NCBI GenBank assembly: GCA_910577405.1
Contig: CAJTMG010000002.1
Coordinates: 215,435-279,434 of the forward strand
Direction: 5' to 3'
Length of the DNA stretch: 64,000 nt
Origin: an uncultured Oscillibacter sp.
GTDB taxonomy: Bacteria; Bacillota; Clostridia; Oscillospirales; Oscillospiraceae
This document shows, one piece after another, positions 25,070-33,737 of this stretch. Under the pieces are notes generated by a model. The model ran no database searches and was not told the origin of the DNA. It saw only the letters and a list, made by a program, of their open reading frames with translations. The number at the start of each line of letters is the position of its first letter. Positions within the stretch are counted from its first letter, which is position 1. Made by a program: the position numbers and the translations under genes.

Positions 25070-25980
25070 ATTTATCCGTCAGGCTGGCCGGGGTGACGCT
25101 GAAAAATCCCATTATCCCCGCGTCCGGGACCTTTGGCTATGGCCGGGAATTCAGCTCGTGCTACGACCTGAACATCCTGGGCTCGTTCTCCTGGAAGGGT
25201 ACCACCGCCGGAGCCCGTCCCGGGAATCCGCAGCCCCGGATTGCGGAAACGGCGTCGGGGATGCTGAACGCGGTGGGACTGCAAAACCCCGGCATGGACG
25301 CGGTGCTTGCGGAGGAGGTCCCCAATATCGGGAAGCTCTTCCAAGGCCCGGTGATTGCCAACATCTGCGGCTTCTCCCTGGAGGAATACGCGGAGAACTG
25401 CCGGAGGCTGGAGGACGTGGAACAGGCGGCGATACTGGAAGTGAACATCTCCTGTCCCAACGTCCACGCGGGAGGCAGGAATTTCGGCTCGGACCCCAGG
25501 AGCGCGGCGGCGGTGACGAAGGCCGTCCGGGAAGCGACAAAGAAGCCGGTTTTCATGAAGCTCAGCCCCAACGTGACCGACATTGCGGAGATTGCGAAAG
25601 CCTGCGCGGGCGAGGGTGCAGACGGCCTGTGCCTGATTAACACCCTTCTTGGAATGCGGATTGATCTGAAAACAAAGCGTCCCCTGCTGGCGAACCGTAC
25701 CGGGGGACTTTCGGGCCCCGCGGTGTTCCCGGTGGCCCTGCGGATGGTCTGGGACGTATACGAAGCGGTAGACCTGCCTATAATCGGCTGCGGCGGGGTG
25801 TCCAGCGGATCGGACGCGGCGGAGATGATGCTGGCGGGGGCGTCGGCGGTGGAGGTCGGCGCGGCCAATCTCCGGGACCCCTGGGCCTGCAAGAAAATCA
25901 TTGAGGACCTGCCCGGCGTATGCAGACGGTTGGGCGTGGATAAAATTTCTGAACTGACAGGAGGCGCGCACCATGGCTAA
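25063..25980 (+). CDS. pyrD: Dihydroorotate dehydrogenase B, catalytic subunit
   Basis: FMN enzyme that oxidises dihydroorotate to orotate, forming a complex with PyrK. At 305 residues it matches class 1B. Visible are the substrate loop IIPASGTFGYGREF, the catalytic cysteine segment EVNISCPNVHAGG (about residue 128), and the FMN-phosphate region IIGCGGVSSGSDAAEMMLAGASAVEVG. It starts inside the end of pyrK and overlaps the start of pyrF by eight bases. Confidence 0.96.
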   Translation: MVDLSVRLAGVTLKNPIIPASGTFGYGREFSSCYDLNILGSFSWKGTTAGARPGNPQPRIAETASGMLNAVGLQNPGMDAVLAEEVPNIGKLFQGPVIANICGFSLEEYAENCRRLEDVEQAAILEVNISCPNVHAGGRNFGSDPRSAAAVTKAVREATKKPVFMKLSPNVTDIAEIAKACAGEGADGLCLINTLLGMRIDLKTKRPLLANRTGGLSGPAVFPVALRMVWDVYEAVDLPIIGCGGVSSGSDAAEMMLAGASAVEVGAANLRDPWACKKIIEDLPGVCRRLGVDKISELTGGAHHG

Positions 25981-26674
25981 AGACGTAATTATCGCCCTGG
26001 ATTTCCCTACCCGTGAGGAAACGCTGAAATTTCTGGACCTGTTTCCTGCGGACGCAAAGCCCTTTGTGAAAATCGGCATGGAGCTGTACTATGCGGAGGG
26101 CCCGTCGATTGTCCGTGAAATCAAGGCCCGGGGACACAGGATTTTCCTGGACCTGAAGCTTCACGACATCCCCAATACGGTGGGCCGGGCGATGTCGGTA
26201 CTGTCGGAACTGGACGTGGATATGACGAACCTTCACGCGGCGGGGGGTTCGGCGATGATGCAGGCGGCGCTGAAGGGCCTGACCCGTTCCGACGGCACAA
26301 AGCCCCTGCTGATTGCCGTGACACAGCTGACCAGCACCGACGCGGAAACCCTGAAAAACGAACTGCTGATTGAAACGCCCATGACGGAAACAGTGCTGTC
26401 CTACGCGGAGAACGCCAGTAAGAGCGGACTGGACGGCGTGGTCTGTTCCCCGTTGGAAGCGGCGCAGATTAAGGAACGCTGCGGAAACGGCTTCTTTACG
26501 GTAACGCCTGGGGTACGTTTTGCGGGCGGGGACGTTGGCGACCAGAAGCGGGTCATGACGCCGGAAAAGGCAGGGAAAAGCGGCTGTGATTATATCGTCA
26601 TGGGCCGTCCGATTACCCAGGCGGCGGACCCGGTGGAGGCGTACAGGCGGGCCTGCCGGGAATTTTTGGGATAA
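25973..26674 (+). CDS. pyrF: Orotidine 5'-phosphate decarboxylase
   Basis: Final step to UMP: decarboxylates OMP without cofactors. The 233 residues contain the strictly conserved catalytic segment FLDLKLHDIPNTVGRAM (about residues 58-74), in which the Asp-x-Lys-x-x-Asp network performs the reaction. The closing phosphate-binding loop is around TPGVRF and YIVMGRPITQA. This is the short type I enzyme. It starts eight bases before the pyrD stop; pyrE follows after 35 bp. Confidence 0.96.
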   Translation: MAKDVIIALDFPTREETLKFLDLFPADAKPFVKIGMELYYAEGPSIVREIKARGHRIFLDLKLHDIPNTVGRAMSVLSELDVDMTNLHAAGGSAMMQAALKGLTRSDGTKPLLIAVTQLTSTDAETLKNELLIETPMTETVLSYAENASKSGLDGVVCSPLEAAQIKERCGNGFFTVTPGVRFAGGDVGDQKRVMTPEKAGKSGCDYIVMGRPITQAADPVEAYRRACREFLG

Positions 26675-26709
26675 CGTTTTGCCATGGACTGAACTGAAAG
26701 GAGTTTTCT

Positions 26710-27348
26710 ATGAATCGCGAACAGACCATTGCCCACGACCTGCTGTCCATCGGGGCGGTATTTCTCCGTCCGGACCAGCCGTTTACCTGGGCCTCCGGCA
26801 TCAAGAGCCCGATTTACTGTGACAACCGCCTGACCCTTACCGCCCCCGCCGTCCGGACCCGCGTGGAGGAAGGACTGGTGGATTTGATCTGCAAGCGCTA
26901 TCCGAATGTGGAAGTCCTGATGGGCACGTCTACCGCCGGCATTGCTCACGCGGCGATTGTCGGGCATCTGATGGGCCTGCCTATGGGTTACGTCCGTTCC
27001 AGCGGCAAGGACCACGGGCGTCAGAACCGGATTGAGGGCAAATTGGAACCCGGTCAGCGCGTTGTGGTGGTGGAGGACCTGATTTCCACCGGCGGAAGCT
27101 GCATCGACGTGGTGGAGGCCCTCCGGGAAGCGGGAGCGGAGGTGCTGGGCATTGCGTCCATCTTCACCTACGGCCTGCAAAAGGGGCTGGACCGTCTGGC
27201 GGCCGCGAACGTGGTCAACTACAGCCTGTCCAACTTCGACGCCGTCTGCCAGATTGCCGCCGATGAGGGAAAAATCAGGCCGGAGGACATCGAACGCCTG
27301 AAAAAATTCCGGGCCAATCCCTCTGACGAAAGCTGGATTCACGCCTGA
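26710..27348 (+). CDS. pyrE: Orotate phosphoribosyltransferase
   Basis: Adds ribose-5-phosphate from PRPP to orotate to give OMP. The 212 residues include the PRPP-binding loop VVVVEDLISTGGSCIDVVEAL and the early ASGIKSPIYCDNRL. The KDHGRQNRIEG segment provides the catalytic loop. AAAGGAG precedes the ATG. It is cotranscribed with pyrF; the 80 bp gap to pyrB contains an 8 bp inverted repeat (27356-27378). Confidence 0.95.
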   Translation: MNREQTIAHDLLSIGAVFLRPDQPFTWASGIKSPIYCDNRLTLTAPAVRTRVEEGLVDLICKRYPNVEVLMGTSTAGIAHAAIVGHLMGLPMGYVRSSGKDHGRQNRIEGKLEPGQRVVVVEDLISTGGSCIDVVEALREAGAEVLGIASIFTYGLQKGLDRLAAANVVNYSLSNFDAVCQIAADEGKIRPEDIERLKKFRANPSDESWIHA

Positions 27349-27428
27349 CCCGCTCCCTTCCGCCAGAACCGCGGAAGGCAGGAAACCAAATCATTCCTCA
27401 TTTCGAATTCAAAAACAGGGGGTTTTTT

Positions 27429-28349
27429 ATGCCGAGAAATATCATTGACGTGACGGACCTGACCGTAAAGGAAATCAACGAACTGATCGACACAGCGGAG
27501 GATATCGCCGCCAATCCTGAGAAATACCGGGAAGCCTGCCGGTACAAGCAGCTTGCCACGCTCTTCTTTGAACCTTCCACCCGGACCCGGCTCAGCTTTG
27601 AATCCGCGATGCTGGCTCTGGGCGGGTCGGTGCTGGGCTTCTCCGAGGCAAATTCCAGCTCTGCCGCCAAGGGGGAAACCGTAGGCGATACCATCCACAC
27701 GGTGAGCTGTTACGCCGATATCATCGCCATGCGTCACCCGAAGGAAGGCGCTCCCTATGCCGCGGCGCAGTACACGGAGGTTCCCATCATCAACGCAGGG
27801 GACGGCGGGCATAACCATCCCACCCAGACACTGACGGACCTTCTGACCATCCACCGGGAGAAGGGCCGGCTGGGAGGCTTTACCATCGGATTCTGCGGGG
27901 ACCTGAAGTTTGGCCGGACGGTCCATTCATTGGTCAACGCCCTGTGCCGCTACGAGGACGTGAACTTCGTGCTGATCTCCCCCCTGGAGCTGAAACTGCC
28001 CCGGTACGTCAAGGAGGAAGCCCTGAAAAAACGGGGGATTCCCTACAAGCAGACCGACAGCCTGGAAGCCGTCATGCCGGACCTGGATATCCTCTATATG
28101 ACCCGCGTCCAAAGAGAACGGTTCTTCAATGAAGAGGATTACCTCCGCCTGAAGGACAGCTATATCCTCACGCCGGAAAAACTGGAGCGCGCAAAGGCAG
28201 ACCTGTCCATTCTCCACCCCCTGCCCCGTGTGAACGAAATTTCCGTGGCGGTGGACAAGGACCCCCGGGCCGCCTACTGGAAGCAGGTCAAAAACGGCAA
28301 ATTTATCCGAATGGCGCTGATTCTGAAACTGCTGGATATCCAGGTATAA
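27429..28349 (+). CDS. pyrB: Aspartate carbamoyltransferase, catalytic chain
   Basis: Joins carbamoyl phosphate and aspartate, the committed step of pyrimidine synthesis. The 306 residues have FFEPSTRTRLSFESAM, the carbamoyl phosphate-binding motif, HNHPTQTLTDLLTI and the aspartate-binding loop MTRVQRERF with HPLPRVNEIS. GGGGG and the following T run precede the ATG. The regulatory chain gene pyrI follows 31 bp later, so the holoenzyme should be an allosteric class B ATCase. Confidence 0.97.
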   Translation: MPRNIIDVTDLTVKEINELIDTAEDIAANPEKYREACRYKQLATLFFEPSTRTRLSFESAMLALGGSVLGFSEANSSSAAKGETVGDTIHTVSCYADIIAMRHPKEGAPYAAAQYTEVPIINAGDGGHNHPTQTLTDLLTIHREKGRLGGFTIGFCGDLKFGRTVHSLVNALCRYEDVNFVLISPLELKLPRYVKEEALKKRGIPYKQTDSLEAVMPDLDILYMTRVQRERFFNEEDYLRLKDSYILTPEKLERAKADLSILHPLPRVNEISVAVDKDPRAAYWKQVKNGKFIRMALILKLLDIQV

Positions 28350-28380
28350 GACAATGTATGAGAACGAAAGGACAGGCATT

Positions 28381-28812
28381 ATGAATATTGACAGCATTCA
28401 GAACGGCGTAGTCCTGGACCACATTCAGGCCGGGAAGAGCATGGATATTTACCGCTATCTCCATCTGGACCGGCTGGACTGCTCTGTAGCCATCATCAAG
28501 AACGTCCGCAGCGGTCATATGGGCAAGAAAGACATCATCAAGATTGACTCCCCCATGGACCTGGACCTGGACGTGCTGGGTTATATCGACGCCCATATTA
28601 CCGTGAACATCATCCGGGACGGGGAGCTGGTGGAGAAGAGGCATCTGGAACTCCCTCAGAAGCTGGTAAACATCATCCGCTGCAAGAATCCCCGCTGCAT
28701 TACCGTCTCAGAACCACAGCTGGACGCGGTATTCCTGCTCAGCGACCCGGAAGAGCACGTTTACCGCTGCGCCTACTGCGACACCGCAAAGGACCGGAAA
28801 CACAGTCTGTAA
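28381..28812 (+). CDS. pyrI: Aspartate carbamoyltransferase, regulatory chain
   Basis: Binds CTP/ATP and couples nucleotide levels to PyrB activity. The 143 residues carry the allosteric domain (VVLDHIQAGKSMDIYRYL) and the zinc domain, with cysteines in CKNPRC and CAYC near the C terminus forming the four-Cys site that contacts PyrB. The start at 28381 follows AAAGGACAGGC; the in-frame ATG at 28354 has no site. It is the last pyrimidine gene here; a peptidase-like gene starts three bases later. Confidence 0.96.
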   Translation: MNIDSIQNGVVLDHIQAGKSMDIYRYLHLDRLDCSVAIIKNVRSGHMGKKDIIKIDSPMDLDLDVLGYIDAHITVNIIRDGELVEKRHLELPQKLVNIIRCKNPRCITVSEPQLDAVFLLSDPEEHVYRCAYCDTAKDRKHSL

Positions 28813-28815
28813 GTT

Positions 28816-29334
28816 ATGGCCGGTTATGAGTTGATCCGGAGCCGCCGCAAGACCCTGGCGCTGGAGATCACGCGGGATTGCCGGGTACTGGTCCGGGCGC
28901 CTATGCGTCTGTCACAGAAACGCATTGACGCTTTCGTGAACGCCCATACAGACTGGATTGCCGCCCATCTGGAGACGCAGCGAAAACGGGCGGCAGAACG
29001 GCCTCCAGAGCCTACAGAAGCCGAAATCGCCGTGCTCAAGGAACGGGCCAGAGTCGAACTGCCGCCGAAAATCGCTGGATGGAGCGCGAAAATGGGCGTG
29101 ACTCCCACAGGCTTCCGGGTGACTTCTGCCCGGCATCGTTATGGAAGCTGTAGTGGAAAAAACAGTCTCAGCTTTTCCTGTTTCCTGATGAGATGTCCGG
29201 AACCGGCGATAGAACTGGTAGTGGTCCACGAGCTCTGCCACATCCGGGAGAAGAACCACGGGCCGGGTTTTTACGCGCTGTTGGAGAAGTACCTGCCGGA
29301 TTACAAGGAACGGAAAAAAATGCTCTCCATCTGA
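28816..29334 (+). CDS. YgjP/M48-like metallopeptidase
   Basis: A 172-residue single-domain protein of the YgjP/SprT-like (DUF45) zinc metalloprotease group. The metal site is HELCHIREKNH (HExxH, about residue 137), with a downstream Glu/His in GPGFYALLEKYLPDYKERKKML. The N-terminal third (RKTLALEITRDCRVLVRAP) and the WGSC-like RHRYGSCSGKNSLSFS match the family layout. It starts three bases after pyrI stop, so it may be cotranscribed with the pyrimidine operon, but no functional link is evident. Substrate unknown. Confidence 0.85.
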   Translation: MAGYELIRSRRKTLALEITRDCRVLVRAPMRLSQKRIDAFVNAHTDWIAAHLETQRKRAAERPPEPTEAEIAVLKERARVELPPKIAGWSAKMGVTPTGFRVTSARHRYGSCSGKNSLSFSCFLMRCPEPAIELVVVHELCHIREKNHGPGFYALLEKYLPDYKERKKMLSI

Positions 29335-29359
29335 CGGAGGGCCGGAAAGAGGGGCGACT

Positions 29360-30256
29360 ATGAGACAGGCGGTTTTGCTTCTGACGGCCTTCCTGTTTCT
29401 GACAGGCTGCGGGACAGTGCAGAAAGCCTTCGAATCTCTGCCGGAGGACGCGCAGGAGGCCGTTATGGGAGCGGTTCAATCCTGGTCCGGCAGCCGGTGG
29501 AGCTTGCAGGACCCCATAGACGAATTTTTCGCCGCCGTGGACGCAAGAGACGCGGAGGCAGTACGGGCCATGTTTTCCCCCAACGCCCAGGCCGCCGGCG
29601 AGACGCTTGACCAGGACATCCAGGCCCTTTTCGACCTCTATCCAGGGCCCACGGACGAATGTGTTATGACTTCTCCCGTAGGGGCTTCAAAACACGTGGG
29701 CTGGCGGGAGAACGCGACGACGGTTCACAATACGTTCCCGGTGGTCTGCCAGGGCGTAAACTATTATTGTGCGTTCAGCTATACCACCAAGGACGAGGCC
29801 GACGAGGGGAATGTGGGCGTGAACTCGGTGCTTTTTATGACGGAAAAGGTCCAGGCCAACGAGGAGTTCCGGAACAGCCTGGAGCGCGGGGACGGACTGA
29901 CCGTAGCGGCGGACTGCCCCGGCGATTATGAAACCCGGCGGATCGGCGACCGCGCGTATATCTTCACCCCTATGGACCGAAGCCTTTCCGCGGACGAGCT
30001 GACGGTATTCCTGCAAACGGACAGCAATTGGGCGGCGTTTCTCGACCGTTTCGGACAGCCCAACGCGGAAAGTTGGCCCAGCAGTTATTATTTTGAATTG
30101 ACGCCGGAAAATGGACAGCCCCGTTACGCCCATATTCTTACCAATACGGAAAACGGCGTGAAACAGGTGTATTCCGTTTATTTATACGACAATCATAACA
30201 ATCAGCCGGTTGAAATCATCTGGAAACAGGGACCTGAATCTTTTGAACAGAACTGA
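29360..30256 (+). CDS. DUF5104-type lipoprotein
   Basis: A 298-residue lipoprotein: MRQAVLLLTAFLFLTGC gives a signal peptide with the lipobox ending at Cys17. After a short linker the region PIDEFFAAVDARDAEAVRAM, FSPNAQAA and DIQALFDLYPGP matches the Clostridia DUF5104 family by eye. The C-terminal third (about 190-298) seems to form a second alpha/beta domain and resembles no family I know. GAAAGAGGGGCG precedes the ATG, 25 bp after the peptidase gene. Location: outer face of the membrane. Role unknown. Confidence 0.75.
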   Translation: MRQAVLLLTAFLFLTGCGTVQKAFESLPEDAQEAVMGAVQSWSGSRWSLQDPIDEFFAAVDARDAEAVRAMFSPNAQAAGETLDQDIQALFDLYPGPTDECVMTSPVGASKHVGWRENATTVHNTFPVVCQGVNYYCAFSYTTKDEADEGNVGVNSVLFMTEKVQANEEFRNSLERGDGLTVAADCPGDYETRRIGDRAYIFTPMDRSLSADELTVFLQTDSNWAAFLDRFGQPNAESWPSSYYFELTPENGQPRYAHILTNTENGVKQVYSVYLYDNHNNQPVEIIWKQGPESFEQN

Positions 30257-30267
30257 GGAGGTATTCC

Positions 30268-30972
30268 ATGAAAAAATCTGACCTGACCGCTCTTTTGCGG
30301 GACAATCCATATCCTGGCCGGGGCATCGTCCTGGGAAGAAGCGCTGATGGAGCATTTGCCATAGCCGCCTATTTCATCATGGGCCGGAGCGAGAATTCCC
30401 GGAACCGCGTCTTCGTTCCCACAGAGGACGGCATCCGTACCCAGGCCCATGACCCCGCTAAAATGACGGACCCCAGCCTGATTATCTACCATCCTGTGCG
30501 TATGGCTGGCCGGGGCCTGATCGTGACCAACGGCGACCAGACCGACACCGTGCGGGACTACATTCTGTCGGGGCGCACATTTGTGGAAGCCCTGAAAAGC
30601 CGGACCTTCGAGCCGGACGACCCCAATTTTACCCCCCGCATTTCCGGCCTGCTCAGCCCGGACGGCAGTTTCCAGCTTTCGATTCTCAAAAGCGCCGACG
30701 GGAACCCTGCCTGCTGCTGCCGCTGTTTCTATCACTACGACGCACCCCTTGCCGGAGAAGGCCGCTTCATCCATACCTACCAGGGTGATGGCAGCCCGCT
30801 GCCGTCCTTCGAGGGCGAACCGGTCCGGATTGCCCTGGAGGACCCGAGCCCCGACGCACTTGCCGACCGTGTCTGGACCGCCTTGAATCCCGACAATAAA
30901 GTCTCCCTCTTCGTCCGCTATATCCGCATCTCCGACGGCATTTATCAGGACGCCATCCGGAACCTCCGCTAA
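30268..30972 (+). CDS. IMP cyclohydrolase, PurO-like family
   Basis: A 234-residue protein similar to the PurO family of IMP cyclohydrolases, first described in archaea. These close the last ring of purine synthesis, replacing the PurH C-terminal function. The N-terminal segment NPYPGRGIVLGRSADGAFA and the following IAAYFIMGRSENSRNRVF fit the family's strongest conserved block (nucleophile/substrate strand). Bacterial members are found in Firmicutes. It follows the lipoprotein gene by 11 bp after GAGGAGG. Purine-synthesis partners are not in the window, so the activity is inferred. Confidence 0.85.
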   Translation: MKKSDLTALLRDNPYPGRGIVLGRSADGAFAIAAYFIMGRSENSRNRVFVPTEDGIRTQAHDPAKMTDPSLIIYHPVRMAGRGLIVTNGDQTDTVRDYILSGRTFVEALKSRTFEPDDPNFTPRISGLLSPDGSFQLSILKSADGNPACCCRCFYHYDAPLAGEGRFIHTYQGDGSPLPSFEGEPVRIALEDPSPDALADRVWTALNPDNKVSLFVRYIRISDGIYQDAIRNLR

Positions 30973-31044
30973 AAGTTTTTCTCTTTTCTTTGCATTTTTC
31001 AAAAGAGGAAATAAACAGAAGCCGCCAAAGTGAAAGCAGGCGTC

Positions 31045-31749
31045 TCATGTCACGGCCATGCCGACGAGAACGCCCAGGATTGCAAAAAGGGCGGGGGCTT
31101 TGGTCTGGCAAAGGGCGGCGGCTTCCGGCAGGAGTTCACCGAAAACAACATAAAGCATCGCGCCGGCGGCAAAACTGAGGGCGGCCATCAGCGCGTAAGG
31201 CCCCATAGAACCCAAACGATATCCCAGCGCGGCTCCTAAGACCGTAGGCGCACCGGTAAGAGCGGCGAGACCGGTGGCTTTCCAACGGCTCTGGCCTCCG
31301 GCGGCAAGGGGCGCGGCAATGGCCATGCCTTCCGGGATATTATGCAGGCCGATTACCACAGCCATGGTCCAGCCCTGCCGTACGGTCTCCCCAGCCGCAA
31401 AGGACGCCCCGATCACCATGCCCTCCGGGACGTTGTGTACCGCGATTGCCGCCGCCATCACCAGACCCGCCAGCAGCAAGCCCTCCCGTTCCCTTGCCAG
31501 AAGGCCGTTCAGAGCCGCCGTCACCCCGCAGCCGCTGAGAACCCCTAAAGTCAGCAGGGCCGGCGCGTTGGCGGAAGCGGCGTCCGTCAGAAGACCGAAG
31601 CAGACCACTGATACCATAACGCCTCCCGCAAAGCTCAGGAGCAGACTGGTCAGCCGTCCCGAGCCGCGCCGGAACAGACACGCGCCTCCGCCGCCTATGC
31701 CCGTTCCGCCGATCCCCGCCGCCGTGGTTACCAGAATCGCCTCCAGCAT
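31045..31749 (-). CDS. ZIP family divalent metal transporter
   Basis: Imports zinc or related divalent cations across the cytoplasmic membrane. The 234 residues have about eight hydrophobic segments and the two hallmark motifs HNVPEGMVIG (TM4) and HNIPEGMAIA (TM5), whose His/Glu residues line the binuclear metal site. A histidine-rich loop is absent. The start is MLEAILVTTAAG at 31749, six bases after GGGAGGGG; the ATG at 31755 is too close to the site. Convergent with the PurO gene; next to the thiamine locus but on the other strand. Confidence 0.92.
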   Translation of the reverse strand: MLEAILVTTAAGIGGTGIGGGGACLFRRGSGRLTSLLLSFAGGVMVSVVCFGLLTDAASANAPALLTLGVLSGCGVTAALNGLLAREREGLLLAGLVMAAAIAVHNVPEGMVIGASFAAGETVRQGWTMAVVIGLHNIPEGMAIAAPLAAGGQSRWKATGLAALTGAPTVLGAALGYRLGSMGPYALMAALSFAAGAMLYVVFGELLPEAAALCQTKAPALFAILGVLVGMAVT

Positions 31750-31850
31750 ATACATCCCCTCCCGCTCTTACTCTATTCCCCTCCGGACGGGTTCAGAACG
31801 GCCCTTTTCCATACTTTTTGCCGGTTTTGGAGAAAATTTCTTCAAAGCCC

Positions 31851-31879
31851 TTGCGGAGTCCGGAAAAAAGGTGTATCAT
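31851..31879 (+). promoter_or_regulatory. Promoter of the thiamine operon
   Basis: TTGCGG (31851-31856), 17 bp, TATCAT (31874-31879), about 20 bp before the TPP riboswitch. Confidence 0.7.
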
Positions 31880-31896
31880 AGTCCTACAATTACAAA

Positions 31897-31983
31897 AGGG
31901 GAGTCCGCTGGCGTGGGCTGAGAGGAGGCTGTGAAGGCCTCGACCCGAAACCTGATTTGGATCATGCCAACGTAGGGAAATAG
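31897..31983 (+). promoter_or_regulatory. TPP (THI-element) riboswitch
   Basis: The conserved core is present: GGGGAGTC, GGGCTGAGAGG, CCCGAAACCTGATTTGGATC and ATGCCAACGTAGGGAAA. It binds thiamine pyrophosphate and controls thiE-thiD-cytX. A terminator hairpin follows immediately, so the expression platform is transcriptional: ligand binding should cause termination. Confidence 0.95.
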
Positions 31984-31988
31984 CACAG

Positions 31989-32026
31989 CGCAGACAGACC
32001 AGGTATGGTTTGCCTGCGTTTTTTGC
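31989..32026 (+). terminator. Riboswitch-controlled terminator before thiE
   Basis: The stem CGCAG / CTGCG (31989-31993 with 32014-32018) with the inner ACCA / TGGT is followed by TTTTTT. It starts five bases after the riboswitch core, 20 bp before the thiE ATG. Confidence 0.8.
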
Positions 32027-32045
32027 GTTTTCAGGAGGTTTTATC

Positions 32046-32681
32046 ATGCAAGTAAACAGAGAAAAATACCGGCTCTATGCTGTGACGGACCGCAGGTGGG
32101 CCAAGGACCGGGAAGACTTTTTCCGTCAAATTGAAGCGGTAATTGACGGCGGCGCGGGAGTGGTACAGTTCCGGGAGAAGGATCTGACTCCCGTTCAGTT
32201 CCTGGAGGACGCCCGGCGTTTTGCGGACCTCTGCCGTTCTAAGGGCGTACTGGGGATGATCAACGACGATCCCGACACGGCCCTTGCAGTGCAGGCGGAC
32301 GGCGTGCATATAGGGCAGTCGGATATGGAGGCCTGCCGCGCAAGGGACCTGCTGGGATCTGGAAGAATCGTCGGCGTGTCGGTCCATACGGTGGAGCAGG
32401 CGCTGCGGGCACAGGCGGCAGGGGCGGACTACCTGGGTGTAGGGGCGGTCTTTCCTACCGGCACCAAGGATGACGCTGAGCTGGTTTCCCGGGAGACCAT
32501 CCGGGCCATCACCGACGCCGTGGAACTGCCTGTGGTGGCCATCGGCGGTGTGGGCCGGGAGAATATCCGGGAGCTGAAGGGCCTGGGACTTGCGGGAGTG
32601 GCCGTGGTATCCGCGCTTTTCGCCCAAAAAGACCCCAAAGCTGCCGCTGAAGGACTGCTGGCTCTGGCAAAGGAACTGTAA
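32046..32681 (+). CDS. thiE: Thiamine phosphate synthase
   Basis: Joins HMP-pyrophosphate with thiazole phosphate to give thiamine phosphate. The 211-residue TIM barrel shows LYAVTDRRW, QFREKDL, MINDDPDTALAVQADGVHIGQSD and VGVSVHTVEQ, with the phosphate loop VVAIGGVGRENIREL near the end. AGGAGGTTTTATC precedes the ATG; the open frame to 32010 includes the terminator. First gene under the TPP riboswitch. No thiazole-synthesis genes are nearby, so the thiazole unit must come from elsewhere in the genome or from salvage. Confidence 0.96.
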   Translation: MQVNREKYRLYAVTDRRWAKDREDFFRQIEAVIDGGAGVVQFREKDLTPVQFLEDARRFADLCRSKGVLGMINDDPDTALAVQADGVHIGQSDMEACRARDLLGSGRIVGVSVHTVEQALRAQAAGADYLGVGAVFPTGTKDDAELVSRETIRAITDAVELPVVAIGGVGRENIRELKGLGLAGVAVVSALFAQKDPKAAAEGLLALAKEL

Positions 32682-32699
32682 CAACCGCAAAAAGCAGCA

Positions 32700-32820
32700 T
32701 ACAACCACAAAAAAGCCGTATGCAGCCACAAAGGATAAGAATACAACCACAAAAAAGCCGTATGCAGCCACAAAGGATAAGAATACAACCACAAAAAAGC
32801 CGTATACAACCATAAAAACA
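32700..32820 (+). repeat. 42 bp tandem repeat between thiE and thiD
   Basis: The unit TACAACCACAAAAAAGCCGT plus 22 further bases occurs at 32700-32741 and 32742-32783 with no differences seen, and partly again from 32784 (TACAACCACAAAAAAGCCGT, then TACAACCATAAAAAC). 42 is a multiple of three and the repeat contains no stop in the frame that runs into thiD. It lies in a 244 bp gap of an otherwise compact operon. Confidence 0.85.
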
Positions 32821-32925
32821 TTCCACAACTGTGAAAACCGGCTTCGGTCGTTTTTCAGGCGGCACGTTGGGGGCACCACCTCGCGCCGCGTTATAAAACA
32901 TCAATGCAGAAAAGGAGTAATGAAC

Positions 32926-33735
32926 ATGAAAACAGCATTGACGATCGCTGGAACCGACCCCAGCGGAGGCGCCGGGATTCAGGCTGACATCAAGACTATG
33001 ACAGCAAACGGGGTCTTTGCCCTGACCGCCGTCACAGCACTGGTGGCCCAGAACACAACCGGCGTTACAAGCATTCAGGAATCTTCCCCGGAATTCCTGG
33101 CTCAGCAATTGGACTGCGTGTTTACCGACATCTTTCCCGACGCCGTAAAGACCGGAATGGTGTCCAGCATCCCCCTGATTGAGGTCATCGCGGACAAGCT
33201 GACCCAGTACCAGGCGCGGAACATCGTGGTGGACCCGGTGATGGTAGCCACCTCCGGAGACCGGCTGATTTCGGACGGCGCGCTGGAAACCCTGAAACGC
33301 CGTCTGCTTCCTCTGGCGGCCGTCCTGACCCCAAACATCCCGGAAGCCGAAATCCTGGCCGGCAGAAGCATCCGGAGCTATGACGATATGGTGTTTGCCG
33401 GGAAGGAGATACGGGAAAAATATGGCTGCGCGGTCCTGTGCAAGGGCGGGCATCAGATCAGCGACGCCAACGATGTTCTGATTGACCGTGACGGGTCCAT
33501 ATGCTTCTTTACCGCCAAACGAATCAACAATCCCAACACTCACGGCACCGGCTGCACTCTCTCCAGCGCCATTGCGTCCAATCTGGCCAGGGGCTTTTCT
33601 CTGGAGGATTCCATCGAACGGGCGAAAAAGTACATTGCAGGCGCGCTTTCGGCCATGCTGGACCTTGGCAGGGGTTCCGGACCCATGGACCATATGTGGG
33701 ACCTGCACAGCCGCTTTATTGATGGGGAGGTCTGA
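32926..33735 (+). CDS. thiD: Hydroxymethylpyrimidine/phosphomethylpyrimidine kinase
   Basis: Phosphorylates HMP and HMP-phosphate to HMP-pyrophosphate, the substrate of ThiE. The 269 residues start MKTALTIAGTDPSGGAGIQAD, the family signature, and include VVDPVMVATSGDRLI, LTPNIPEAEIL and HGTGCTLSSAIA, the anion hole with the catalytic Cys. The start has AAAGGAG eight bases upstream. An in-frame open stretch runs back through the 42 bp repeats to 32590, but has no translation signal. cytX follows two bases later. Confidence 0.96.
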   Translation: MKTALTIAGTDPSGGAGIQADIKTMTANGVFALTAVTALVAQNTTGVTSIQESSPEFLAQQLDCVFTDIFPDAVKTGMVSSIPLIEVIADKLTQYQARNIVVDPVMVATSGDRLISDGALETLKRRLLPLAAVLTPNIPEAEILAGRSIRSYDDMVFAGKEIREKYGCAVLCKGGHQISDANDVLIDRDGSICFFTAKRINNPNTHGTGCTLSSAIASNLARGFSLEDSIERAKKYIAGALSAMLDLGRGSGPMDHMWDLHSRFIDGEV

Positions 33736-33737
33736 CA

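Noticed and set aside
32700..32820. Possible CRISPR array from the 42 bp repeats
   Set aside because: Units are directly joined without spacers and no cas gene is near; it is a simple tandem repeat.
32590..32925. N-terminal extension of ThiD through the repeats
   Set aside because: A strong ribosome site precedes the ATG at 32926 and the extension would start inside thiE without a site.
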